A DNA stretch of 64,000 nucleotides from Phylloscopus collybita (taxonomy: Eukaryota; Chordata; Aves; Passeriformes; Phylloscopidae). Position numbers and translations under genes: made by a program. The stretch covers positions 2,728,001 to 2,792,000 of the forward strand of contig JAJNNQ010000029.1 of the NCBI GenBank assembly GCA_027886175.1. Direction: 5' to 3'. Each line of letters opens with the position of its first letter. Positions within the stretch are counted from its first letter, which is position 1. Below, one piece after another: positions 23,001 through 34,373 of the stretch. The notes beneath the pieces are model-generated. The model made no database searches. It saw nothing but the letters and a program-made list of their open reading frames with translations, and was not told where the DNA came from.

Positions 23001-24321
23001 TTGTTCAGTGTTTGACTATCCAGACTGTAAAATTTTTACTAATAAAATCATGCCAGAATTGTAGTAAAAAATATAGTAAATTATAAACTTGAAGCTTTGC
23101 TTTTAATTTAATAAAGAATCTATGAAATTATGCTTTTTCTAAATAAAAAATATGAAATTAAAATTTTTCTAAATAAAAAATATTGTAATACAAAGGAAAA
23201 TTGCTAATACAGTATAAAAACAGTTCTTTCAGAATTTTTTAATGTCTGTGTTAATAGTTCCTCTCTGAAACCTAGCAGTCTTTCTTCATCATTTTCAGGA
23301 TCAACATAAGTACAAAAGTTAGCAATATTAAAAATAGAAAGGTGACTTAGCCTTTAGCATTTGATATTTAATAGATTGAAACTAATACCAAGACAAATGA
23401 AACACATGCATCTACAGTTAGGTGATAAGAATAATGATAATCTGGAATTTCTGACTTAAAATTAAATCAGATTTAAAGTACAGACATAAATGTTGTAGGC
23501 AGTTTTAAATCTCTGAAGTTTATCCCCAATGTAAAAAACATCTTCACCCCAAACCAAGCCTTTTTTGTTATTATTGACTTCAAAAATTTCCAAAAATTTT
23601 GATGTCATCTTTGCAAGCTGTTTTTTTCAGAGTTTAACTTTTCCCTATAAAATTATAAAGCAGATATCACAATTAAAACAGATTAAGCAAACATATATTA
23701 ATTTACTGTATTAGGGAGAAGCAAATTAACAGGATCAGATTACTGCGACATATATTTGAGCCACAATTTTGGTGAGCGATCAGTAATATTTAATCAGCCA
23801 ATGAAATTGTAACAATGCTGCTGAATTGAAAAACTTTACCAGTCTTACTGACATGAAATCAAAATATATCTTGTGATTCCACAAAATCCGTAATCATGTC
23901 CCTTTTTCAATTAAAATGTTCAACAATCACATCTTCCAATTTTAATTTTTTGCATTTATTTCTGGGTGGGTGAATACAGGACTGACACTATAAACTAGCC
24001 TCTTTTCCTTAAACAATGTCACTATTATCTTTAGATGGACCTCTTTCTGGGAGCCATAAGAACATTGCCCAGACACTCTCAGGTGAACTTGCAGCTATAG
24101 AGAGTATAACCAACAATCTGCTAAACCCACTCTGTTGATTAACAGGTAGCGTGATGGATCTAATGCAACACAGAGGAATGTGCTGTGGACAAGGTATTGT
24201 GTGGATTAGAATTTTTAAAAAACTTTATCCTCTGCTCTCACATTCTTTCTCTGCATAAGTCATTTGACCTCTCAGTCCTCATACTCTCAACTCCTAAGCA
24301 ATTATATTTACAATTGCTACT
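23001..24321. other. AT-rich DNA, no gene recognised
   Basis: It contains a 30-bp tandem duplication (23121-23150 and 23151-23180, differing at three bases) and otherwise no recognisable feature. Confidence 0.5.
23121..23180. repeat. Two-copy 30-bp tandem repeat
   Basis: Two adjacent 30-base units match at 27 positions; the difference is TGC versus AAA in the middle. Confidence 0.9.
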
Positions 24322-24405
24322 AAAATGTCTACTAGTTTCACATATCCTCAAATACTTTGAAAATTCACTCTTTTCTGCCTCACCTCTGTCTACCTTTCAG
24401 ACTAA
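24322..24405 (+). repeat. 84-bp direct repeat, copy 1
   Basis: It matches 24923-25006 with about six substitutions and no gaps, 601 bp apart in the same orientation. Both copies are bounded by unrelated sequence. Confidence 0.9.
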
Positions 24406-24922
24406 GAAATTATGCTTAACCTGAGCACCTGAGTTTACAGCTGTTGAAGGTTTTGTAAAGTGTTGTTGCAGACCTTCAATAACACTCAAAAATATTCTAC
24501 GCGAACACAAGAGAAATATATATTAAGTTTTTCTAAATATCTTTTACTCTTCACAGAATGAAGTGAAAAGAGATTTACAAGTTTTCTAAAAGAAAGAGGT
24601 GAAACCTTGGAGTGATTTCAAACTTTTCAAAAATGCTAACTAGAGTTTCACAGTGTCTTACATTTCCCATTTACACAGTATCTAAAGCTATAGTGTTATA
24701 AAAAATAAGACAATAAAAAATTTGTAACTCTCTTCAAAACATTTAAGTTCTTCTACAGAGGTTACAAGGAGCAGTCCAAATTTTGGACTGCTGTACCTAC
24801 CACTTTTTAAAAACTCAGCAATGACTCAAGGGAAACAAAAAAATGTTCGTTAACAGGACTTCTATTTATTCAAGGAAGATTTTGGCGCAGGTAAATGACT
24901 ATTTGAAAACTATTTTCTTCTG

Positions 24923-25006
24923 AAAATGTCTGCTAGTTTCACATATCCTCAAATACTTTGAAAATTCACTCTCTTCTGTTTCACCTCTGCCTACCTTTAA
25001 GACTAA
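24923..25006 (+). repeat. 84-bp direct repeat, copy 2
   Basis: It aligns without gaps to 24322-24405, about 93% identical by eye, so it is an older duplication than the 200-bp pair. Confidence 0.9.
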
Positions 25007-25786
25007 ATTTTGCAAAAAAAAAAAGTATTGTAAAAAATTCACATGTTGTAGGAGTTTTTTTATTACCCTAGATAAGAGGGTAATTTAAATTTAATCCTAA
25101 ATTCTTTATGGATATCAAAAAATATATAAATATGTACAAAGACTTAAACATCTTTATTGCATATGATGGAAAATTTTGACCTTCATTGAGCAGTAGAATT
25201 GTATTATTACCATTAATAATGCATTACAATTAATGCATTGAATTTAAAATGAATAATTATATTATTATTACCTAATAGTTTAGGACCATCATTTACAGCA
25301 AAATAAAGCAATCCCCTCAAGACTTCTGAGGATCATGAAACACTGATCTATAACAGTGGGTGAAATAAAACAGTGAGTTAATATCATTACACATTCTAGA
25401 GTAAAGAAACTGATGCTATCAGAAAGAATTTGCAAATGAGGAGCATTTTGCATGCAGGCACTGAAATTTCTGAATCCATAACACTGAGTTATAATACTAT
25501 CATTGGGTAATTCTGTTTGCATAATAAATTTGTCCGACCACCAGCTGTTGGAACAATGTGAAATTTAATCGTGAAAGATCACAATAAATTTTAGGTAATA
25601 AATCCCAAAAAGTACACCTGATGTCCTATCTGTCTGCATTGGCCTTACACACAAACAGTTATAACCACATTGTTTAGTCATGGGTACTGATGATTCTTGA
25701 CAGGATGCATAACTAAATCTTCTGAGTAGAATATTGCTTGGAAAATATTTGCAGAAAATATTGATTGTATTATGATTTGAATAATT

Positions 25787-25822
25787 TATTCTGCTGAAAT
25801 ATTTCAACATTTCAGCAGAATA
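25787..25822. repeat. Perfect 14-bp inverted repeat
   Basis: The arms at 25787-25800 and 25809-25822 are exact reverse complements, separated by an 8-base loop. No function is evident. Confidence 0.9.
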
Positions 25823-26461
25823 GAACTTTTTGGTTCTTAAAGGGTCATTCCCTTCTAAAAAGGGAATTACTTTTAATAAATAATATTTTTAAATTAATTT
25901 ACATTTATTTAGAGCACATACCTAAAAAATCGTTACACTAACAAAAGACCATTGGTATTTTCATTGAAGAAAACTGTTGACTCAAGTGACATTCAAATTT
26001 TTGTAGTTTCCATAAATATGTGATTGTTGCTTGTATCACAAATAAACTCCTTAAAGGAAACATTCCATACATTGGTATGGTATATACCTTCCAAATTGAA
26101 ACCATGAGGATCATTTACTGAAATTGATATTTCAAAAGTTTTTATGACACCAAACCATTTAATTACTATCTCAACAAGGGATTTTGAATTGATCTGATCC
26201 TTATCATTGCTATATAAATGTGACTTAACACTATTTTCCTTCAAATCAAATTTGTGAAAATATTGCTATTTAAGAAGCTACTTAACTTTAATCAAGAACA
26301 TTTTTTGTAGTTCAGTGATGTTTTCAATACTCTTCCATTTCTTTCTCACATATTATACACTTCCCTATTACAAATTTAAATAGCAATATTTTCCTAAATA
26401 GCTTTTCTAGTTAGAATTATCTGGTCAGAGCACTATTTTATTATGAGGTTTTAAGTTGAAA

Positions 26462-26722
26462 ATGACTGCTTCATTTAAAAGATTAGTATTAGCATTATTA
26501 ATATTCCCTCATAGATTTTTATATTCTCTACTAATAAACTCAAAAAAGTGGTTTTGGTGCTATGCAGGTAGCTGTTGTATTGGAAAACCTATGCATATTA
26601 AAAAGAAGTGGTGCTCAGATGGTAAGATTTGTTCAGAACACTGCAAATATTTCACTCTCAGAATCTCAAGACGGGACTTGTGTAAAGATTTTCTCGTAAA
26701 TGGGGAGAATCAGAAAGAGTGA
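26462..26722 (+). other. Small Cys-rich open frame, coding status doubtful
   Basis: The first ATG is at 26462 and gives 86 residues; a frame opening slightly upstream relies on TTG. The N-terminus (about residues 8-25) is hydrophobic and signal-peptide-like. A downstream segment has clustered cysteines, including a CC pair and C-x5-C-x3-C spacing, seven Cys in all. The pattern does not fit the avian beta-defensin spacing I know. Base composition is that of the surrounding AT-rich DNA and no splice context, promoter or homologue is recognisable. It is most likely a chance frame. Confidence 0.12.
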
Positions 26723-27498
26723 CAGAAAACAGAATTAAAGATAAATATATATTTATTATTGTATTTATAATATAAAATTGATAGCAAAATAAAACAGGTA
26801 AACCTTATGAAATTCTCATTCATTTAATCATCTTTTCATAACATTTTATGATAAAGCATAATTATTTTCTGTGATGCAGACAGTATTTCTTTTCTTCAAT
26901 CAATCCACTATTGCATTTTCTCAGAAAAAATGTATTTAAGGTATGAAACAAATATCAAGTGATGAAATCTACACTGTTGTTTATAGAAAGGCAATACAGT
27001 TAATAAAATGTGTATGTATGGCTTCCTCTCAATCTGCAAATATTACACAAAAGATGTGTAAGAACTGACAGACATCAGAAGAAATAATAAAATTTTGTTC
27101 CTGAAAATAACACAGATACAATTACTTTGAAAGTACAGCAAAACTATTTCCTTGCAGAGGGATGAATTCAGCACGTTGCATAAGAATAAACAGATTCGAG
27201 TATGTTCTTTATGTAAGATACCATTTATTTCCCAGCTCTTCTCCTAAAAGCCTCAAGAAGTTTTTATATAACTTTTCACTTCTTTAATTTAGATACTTTA
27301 TCCTGGATATTATCTGTCTTGTATTCTCTTTCCTTGAATTGTTTTTGTATGTTTCTATTACAAGTTTTTATCAAGGTTTAAAGACCTTTAAAAATGTAAA
27401 TATAGCATCTCTGGATTTGGATTCATTCTTATATGGTATGTACAATTCCATCGTGTAGCTTTGGGGGAAAAGGCCCAAACATTAGTAATTAAAAAAAG

Positions 27499-27578
27499 AA
27501 AACCAAACAAAAACACACACACACAAAAAAAACCCCCAAAAACAAAACACCACGAACAAAACAACAACAACAACCACT
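27499..27578. repeat. A/C-only low-complexity tract
   Basis: From 27499 to 27553 the + strand contains only A and C, and after a single G it continues to about 27578, including an AC dinucleotide run and CAA units. It is the opposite-strand counterpart of the G/T tracts at 44410 and 49900. Confidence 0.9.
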
Positions 27579-27931
27579 AAAGAAAGAATCTACCACTTCC
27601 ATAAAAGCAAGTTAGAGTGTCTACAAGCACAGATCCTTTAATAGCTCATTCTTCAGTACGATAATTCTAATAGGCCTAATCACCAACTGGTCATCATTAA
27701 TTCATAATTGCCTGTCATAACAAGATTCCCCTTCCTTCTTTTGATCTAGTCTTTATGCAGATACGTCTCCAAAGTAACTGATATCAGAAACCAGGAAGCC
27801 TGATAAAAGATATAAAAGTTTGTTTAGTTTATCAACCAGGCATTCTTAATACCTTATACACAAGTGTCATTATCAAGTGGGAGGTTGAAGAAAGGCATGT
27901 CCACTTAGGGCATCAATAACAATTTCCTCTC

Positions 27932-28470
27932 ATCATGGCTTAATTCCAGCTGGTAACTAAGTACCACACAGCTGCTCACTCACCTTGCTGCCTCTGGTGG
28001 GAAGATCAAGTAAAGCCTATCGCTTGAGATTAGAACACTTCAATAACTAAAACTAAATAAAATATGGTAGTAATTGTCATGAAAAGGAGAGGAAAAAACC
28101 AAGACAAATAAGCGATGCACACAGTGGTTACCCACTGACCATTGCCCAGCCCATCCCCCAGTAGACATCTGCCCTCCCAATAAATCTCTCCCCTCTTCCC
28201 CCTCCAAATTTATATACTAGTCATGATACCCTGTGATATAGATTATGCTTTTAGGACAGTTGTCATGTGCTCTCTTCCAGCTCTTTGTGCACCTGCTCAC
28301 TGGCAGACTGGGAAACTGGTAAGTTTTTGACTAAGGATAAGGACTACCTGGCACCCACCAAAACATCAGTGTGTTATCAACATTATTCTCATACTGAATT
28401 TAAAATACAGAACTTTACCAGCTCCTAAGAAGAAAATCAATTTTATCACATTCAAAGCTAGGAGTTCAGG
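27932..28470 (-). mobile_element. Old avian ERV LTR (ERVL-like), nearly full length, antisense
   Basis: The + strand is the reverse complement of an LTR family that I recognise as widespread in bird genomes. In order it shows the 'ccagctggtaactaagtac' block then 'acagctgctcactcacc' near 27947-27985, a GC-rich middle with 'tatatactagtcatgat' near 28211-28227, 'tctttgtgcacc..gctcactgg' near 28280-28302, 'tgtgttatcaacatt' near 28370-28384, and 'agaagaaaatcaattttatc' near 28429-28448. The matching sense-strand piece of the family is at 36745-37159. It is highly diverged and contains no viral genes. Confidence 0.72.
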
Positions 28471-30187
28471 AAAACATTTCCAATTTTTGTTGTCTGGCGC
28501 TGAAATGTCACGTTTTCAGCATATGTCAGATTTCCTAGAGGATTTGCCACTCCCTACTATCAAACAGATATTTTTGCAGGCATTTTTAAGATAATGTTGA
28601 TCTTTGGGACTAGCAGCTGCAAAATTTAGTTACTAAGTGATTCAGGTGAAATCAGTCTTAATGAGCCATCAAAGAATGCGCTAATAATTCACAATATGTT
28701 TTTATCTTATATGCACTTCATTTTAGCAACCCCTTGCACCTGTTCTGTTATCATCTCTATTTCCTTATTTATTTACAAAGTTTTGCTTCTGCTGCTCATC
28801 TCCCTTGGTCTCTCTCTTCCTTTCTGTGTTCCTGAGAAAGACATCTCTGTCACCTCTAGCAGAGGGTAGCCAGAGTGGGTTAGAATGGTTCCCAGTGATG
28901 GTTGCACTAGCAAGATACACAGCAACCTGCTGTTGAATGTTGAAATCCAACTTTCACTGATTTCTAACAAATTTTGGCATCACGCACTTCGATGCATGAT
29001 TTTAGCTACTCTCAGCATATCCAGTGTATGTTCCAAGAAAGAGTGTTTTCCCCAAAGGAGTAAAGCATTTAATGTATGCTAACAAGTACAATGAAGCTGT
29101 GAAAGTTTTTTCTGAGGAAACAACCTCACAAGATTCCCCTTATTCTCTCACATCACCCTTTCTAAATATAGATTCCAATTATAGTCAGAGACACTATAGA
29201 TCATACCAGGGGGAAAACCCAGCGCAAATACTTTACTAATCATGTAGAGAACCTGTAATACACAAAAATATTATTACAGAATATGTATTTTCCTCATTAT
29301 CCCACAAGAACTCCACAAAACAGGTCAATTTGTTAAAGTTCAAAATATGAAAATAAGGATTAAGATTAAGATAGCATTAAATTTGCCAAATTCCCTTTTT
29401 GCTGTACAACTTCTCTAAGAAACAAAGAATTATTTTCTGGATCATGCCCTGTTAATGTTTCTGTGTACACAAGATTGTTGATAGGAATAGCTGTGCCCAG
29501 CCAAAATTGCCAATGCAACAACAGACCAAGAAGCACTCCTGTCTTTCAAATAGCTCAGTCAAGAAGTCAGTTGTACTGGTGGTTGTCTTTCAGCACCAAA
29601 GATGTTCACTAAGCTGTACTTCAGAAATGCTGAGAGAATCTGTATTTCACATGCAAATTTTCTTCCCTGTATAGCCCTCTTTTTTGCTGATTGAGGTTTG
29701 CTCAAACTTTGCCGCATGATAGCAGAACCATGCTTTTATACCTCAGGTCACCATTCCTTCCCATTCCTCAGACAGTGTGATGGAATTTATTGGTCTAGCC
29801 TAAGGAAAATGTTTTCCCATCACTTTCCACGTGTCAGTCCCAAAATAAGCTCTTGAGCTCTCTACAAATTCAGAAAAAATAATCTAGAGAATTATCAATA
29901 ACATAGAGAGATGCTGAAATTTATAGTTAATAAAGGTTAAGATGAAGAGTTAATTTTCCCATTTGCTCTGTATCCTTGCACCCAGTGAACTGTCAATTTG
30001 ATTTAACAAGGGTGGGAAAATTGCAAATGATAGTAGAAATATCCTGATTTTGCCTAAGTTCCTAACAACAGTGCTGAGTTTGACAGCATAAACCATCAAA
30101 ACCAAAACAAAGAAAAAGCAGATTTGTCATGCTTAAGTCCTGTTTAGGACTGCATAACTTATATTTTATGCACATTACTGGAAGCTA
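28471..30187. other. AT-rich DNA, no gene recognised
   Basis: Short overlapping frames near 28765-29239 have no recognisable domain. No repeat is identified. Confidence 0.5.
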
Positions 30188-30322
30188 ATCGTAGAATCAA
30201 AGACTGTTCTGAGCTGAAAAGTATGCACAAGGACCAGTGAGTTCAGCTCTTAAGTGAATGGCCCATACAGGGATCAAACTCACAACTGTTTTACCAGCAC
30301 ACTCTAACCAACTGGGTTACGT
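30188..30322 (-). mobile_element. tRNA-Ile-derived SINE with CR1-like tail (TguSINE1-like)
   Basis: On the - strand the element begins with a tRNA-like head: an A-box-like TAACCCAGTTGG (plus coordinates 30308-30319; consensus TRGYNNARNNGG, one mismatch), then GTTAGAGTGTGCTGG, and a B-box-like AGTTTGATCCC (30270-30280). This order and wording match the D-arm, anticodon-arm and T-arm of tRNA-Ile. The tail ends TTTGATTCTACGATT, like the CR1 3' terminus, so it would have borrowed CR1 reverse transcriptase. It is not a functional tRNA: the acceptor stem is missing and the body is diverged. Such SINEs were described from zebra finch and other passerines. Confidence 0.8.
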
Positions 30323-30759
30323 AGAAATCATCCAAATTTCATATTCCAGACAGAGAATATCGAGTGCTGTCACAGCAAGTCATTGGAAGTGAATCAGAAT
30401 TGAAATATATGTTACAGAAACTTTACTCCTAACATTTTTGGTAAACTGTTGTTTCGTTTTATACATACCTACAGTGAGACCTGCTTAGAAAATCAGATCA
30501 GAAGACATACAGGATTTTATGCCCATAAAGTAATATAGTATTTATTATCTGTCTTAAGCCATGTGAAAGAATCTTAGCAGAAAATATTTTCAACATGCAA
30601 GCATTTCTACTATATGCAGTGTAAATACAGAATAAAAGAGCAAGTAGAAAGCAATATGGATTATGCTGTAATTGTAAATTGCAATCTATAAAAATTGGCG
30701 CTTGCTGATCTTCAATCCACAGCAATCCTACATCAGTGGAATCTTCCAAGATTCTGGAA
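30323..30759. other. AT-rich DNA, no gene recognised
   Basis: Nothing is recognised; it separates the SINE from the GC-richer block. Confidence 0.5.
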
Positions 30760-31434
30760 AGGTAGAGAGCTGTTCAATTTTCTTTGTGTTCATGGTGGAT
30801 ACAACAAAAACTCGTCAGTACATTTCTGGGCAATTGGATACTTTCTGCTGTAGTAATCTATGCCAAGAGAACATTGGGTCTCTGGGGTTGGCCACAACAG
30901 GATATATTGCTGCTAGCTCCCCTTTAGGCCCACCTCAGCCTCCACAACAGACAACTGCTGATATCCCACCGTCACTCCAGAAATATAACTGGCTTCTGCC
31001 TCGCTGTATCCTGATGACATTAGAGTGGGTAAAATGGGCCCTGATGTCCACCCAAGCCTTATACTTCTGATGTGGCGTGCCAGGTGGTCAGATAGATCCA
31101 CACAGTCCTTCAAAACCAATTACCCATTTCCTTCTTTTGGCATAAGTCAGAGAACTTGTGCTCCTGATCAGAGTATTCACTGCCTGACCACTGCAGCCTC
31201 AGAAGTCCTCTCACCACAATCATGGCACTCTCAGTCCTTTTTCTGTGTGCAGAGAATCACTGCTTGCCTTCTATTGTCTCAGCAGCAGCTGGAGTGACAG
31301 TCTTCTTGGATGTCCCCTTTCTTCACAGCTGTCATCTTCCACAGTTTGCAGATGTGGGCTTGAATCTTCAAGGTAAGTTAAGTATCCCAGTTCCTTGTGT
31401 CCTCTCATTGGTCACATAAGAAAGAACAGAAAGC
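30760..31434. other. Unclassified GC-richer block, possibly degraded ERV internal sequence
   Basis: The composition is richer in G and C than the surroundings and several short frames overlap on both strands (30702-31070 +, 30913-31119 -, 31025-31297 +). A 44-nt segment at 31328-31371 is flanked by a plausible acceptor (ctttcttcacag) and a strong donor (AAG then GTAAGT), but has no recognisable protein. It directly precedes, in the same order as an internal region would, a + strand LTR 5' piece at 31435, and purine-rich sequence sits at 31418-31433. A decayed retroviral internal region is therefore possible, but no retroviral motif is recognisable. Confidence 0.3.
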
Positions 31435-31520
31435 ACGTGGCATGGTTGGGATAGAGCTAACTTTCCTCATAGAAGCCAGAATCAGTTCACTTCCATATTT
31501 GGGGTTTTCTTGTTTCAACA
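31435..31520 (+). mobile_element. 5' fragment of old avian ERV LTR, sense
   Basis: The 'ttgggatagagctaactttcctcatagaagcc' block near 31446-31478 and following 'tttggggtttt' resemble the start of the same LTR family found at 27932 and 36745. Only about 80 bases remain. Confidence 0.55.
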
Positions 31521-33719
31521 ACTTTGGCTGCAAGGTCTCATAAATTTCTTACAACAGGTGCAATTTAAAGAAAAACTTTATTCATAAAGCTTTGAAAATA
31601 AATATATCTGGACCATTTCCTTGAAGGAAGGTAAATCAATACACTTAAATACATGGTCACGTAATAAATAGAAGAGTAAATAGAATGCATCCCTGGCTGT
31701 CATTTCATATCCAGCTTGATGAACTAAACGATAGTGTAATAATACTTTGTATTCTAAGAAAATAAATGTACCTAGGTTAATTTATATCTCTCATTAGGAA
31801 AACAGTAAAAAATTGGCCCATGATAAAATACAGTGGCAGTTGATGTTGTCCAAAATCTATCTGTATTACTGTATTACCATGTTGTCTAAAAATAACTTTC
31901 ACTGTTAACTATGTGATTTGTCCCTACTTAAAGACAATATGAAAAAAAATGTCCAAGAATGGTAAGTGATGCAATTTATTGTTTAACTTTAAAGTCTGCA
32001 GCAATCATGATTGAACCATACAGAGGTCTAAGGTGCTAATGAAACTTGCAGACACATCTGCAATGACAATCTTCAGCTGGACTATAAGGAAGCTGAAAAA
32101 TCTGCATAATGGATCTGTTCCAGGCAGGTATTCAGCATATAACCTCTACTTAATATTTTCATAACTGATCCATTTTATTTTTTTCACCCTGGAAGGGCAA
32201 GTTTGTTGATGAAATAGGCATCAAAGCACAGTTTTCCTTAGTCAATGTTTTGCCTTTAGGATGGAATAGATTGGACTCCCTAAATACATCACTGAATCTC
32301 ACTAATTACATTAGCCTGGCCCCCTTTGCAGGAGTTAGTACAGGTATAGGTACACATCTGTGGTGTCAGCGAGTTCAGCAGTACAAATTTCAGCTGGAAA
32401 ATAAGTGCATAGTTTCAGACTTCTGTTGCACTTTTTCACTGAGAAAAGAAATGGAATCCAGATTTTTCTTTGTCTCAAAGAAAGGTCACAGATATGAAAC
32501 AAAATACCAGTACAGACACTAATACATGCTTGAGTCATGATAAATTCATGATTTTGTTGGGCAAGTTAAGAAGAACGTTATCAAACAAAGCAGTTGCTTG
32601 AAATATTGCACCTTTATAAATTAAATACAATTTATAAGCTACATAATTTACTTTATAAAATCTTCTTACATGATACATACACATTTGCTTGTTAGTTGGC
32701 TTTAAAAGAAGGTTTCATATGTTGTCTCTGAGAAAATCCCTAAAAACTGATCACACATTCATACCAAAGTATAGCAATACATAAAAGAGAAAAAAACTCA
32801 CAAAACATAAGCTTTGAAAAATTCATATATGGGGACAATATATGTAATTGCTCTGTCACCAGGAGTGCACAGTAAAGGAAATCACAATAACACCTGACAG
32901 AGGCTAGAACACAAGAGCAAGCTAGGAACATACGGAACAGATGGAGACTGAATTGAAATTAAATCAAAGGTGTGAGAGTCACTCCACAGGACAGAAAATT
33001 ATGACCTTTTAAGAGTGTCTAAAGAGTTCACAGCAAGTGCAAAAAGATATCTGGGTTTCATACATGTGATATATATATACACAAGTAAACAGAATAAGAA
33101 GACAATAAACCTCATTAGATAATAGCCAAAACATTTATTAACAAAGTATTAAAAAAAAGAAAAAAAAAAAGTTAAAAAAAGGCCAAGAAAAAAAAAAAAA
33201 GCTCTGTCTTGCCATAGAGGATTCATTAAATATTTTTAGAAAATTTTATTTTCATTTTCTTGAATATTTGTACATATATGGAATTGTGCAATACTGTCAT
33301 GCTCTATTATGTAAGATAGGCATACATTTTAATTAGGTGACAGCTGTTTGTCATTGTTGAAAATTTGCTTTGGTTGTGAATGATATTAGGTAGCAAATAA
33401 TTGGGTGTATGTATGGGACACTATCAAATACTGAGCTTTTGAGCCCTTCTGTATAAAACTTCCACTTGGTAGCTGCCAAAAATACAAATCCATTATAAAT
33501 TTTGACAACATCCTGGCTAAACAAAAATGGCATGTCCAGAATTGTCCAAATAATAAAGACACATGAGGGAGAACCGTCAGTTAATAGCATGCTATGCTCC
33601 TGTACATACACATGGGAAAATTGAGAGTTTTGATATCTTTCAAAAAGAGGAGAAAGTGCCAAAACTCGAAGTTGCCAAAAGAAAAAAGAGGATTTTGAAA
33701 GAAGGAGGTAAAGACCTTG
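31521..33719. other. AT-rich DNA, no gene recognised
   Basis: It contains A-rich low-complexity stretches near 33148-33200. Small frames such as 32250-32522 and 33351-33662 have no recognisable domain. Confidence 0.5.
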
Positions 33720-34060
33720 ACTGCAGCAAAGACCCTGTTACTGAGAAAAGTTGCTAAAAGTCACAGAGTTCTGTGGAGCAGAATGCTGGGGATGCTCAGT
33801 GACCTCGGTCCCAAGTGCCTGAGCCTCAGGAACTAACACAACTTTCTGCCCAATGTCTAATGCTATCTTCCTGCTGGAAAGGGATATCTTGGACATAGAG
33901 GTGGCTGGGCATGAGCAAAGAGGTGAAACAAGCAAGGTAAAAGCTCTGATCTTGTAACTTAAATCCAGTACACAGAATTCCTACAGGTTGTTCATTCTGT
34001 CTAGCCTTTGGCACTGCTCAGTGTGTATGAGTCTATGTCTGATACTGAAAGACCTTGAAG
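33720..34060. other. Unclassified GC-richer block
   Basis: This non-AT-rich island has sharp compositional contrast with its flanks. Its texture suggests an LTR or other transposon, but I do not recognise the family and find no TG...CA ends with a target-site duplication. Confidence 0.3.
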
Positions 34061-34325
34061 AAAAGGGTTGAAAATACGTAAAAGTGAGGAAGTTATACAT
34101 AAAAGTTGCTTTTATCTGCTGAACATGAAATAAACTCCTGGGTGAATAGCCTTCGCCTGCTTTCCTTGAGTATTGCAGTTGGATTCTTTCATAGCATATC
34201 TAGCCTTTTATTTAACAAACTTTTAAGTGGAATTAATTAGTCAAGAGCAGCTAGCTAGCAACACAAGTTTCTCCTGCATTTCTAAAAATGCACAGATGAT
34301 GTAGATTCAATTGAACTGCAGAAAA

Positions 34326-34373
<48 letters not shown>

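Larger units (their letters stand above)
24406..27498. other. AT-rich DNA, no gene recognised
   Basis: It holds the second 84-bp repeat copy, inverted repeats at 24770-24792 (11-bp arms, 1-nt loop) and 25787-25822, and a Cys-rich small frame at 26462-26722. No recognisable gene otherwise. Confidence 0.5.

Noticed and set aside
30188..30322. A functional tRNA gene on the - strand
   Set aside because: Only D- to T-arm-like sequence remains, with no acceptor stem, and it is joined to a CR1-like tail; it is a SINE.
31328..31371. A 44-nt exon between acceptor and donor-like sites
   Set aside because: Splice motifs alone are frequent by chance; no protein or transcript evidence.
34326..34372. A CRISPR-like or functional array at the GATA repeat
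   Set aside because: It is a simple tetranucleotide microsatellite with no spacers.
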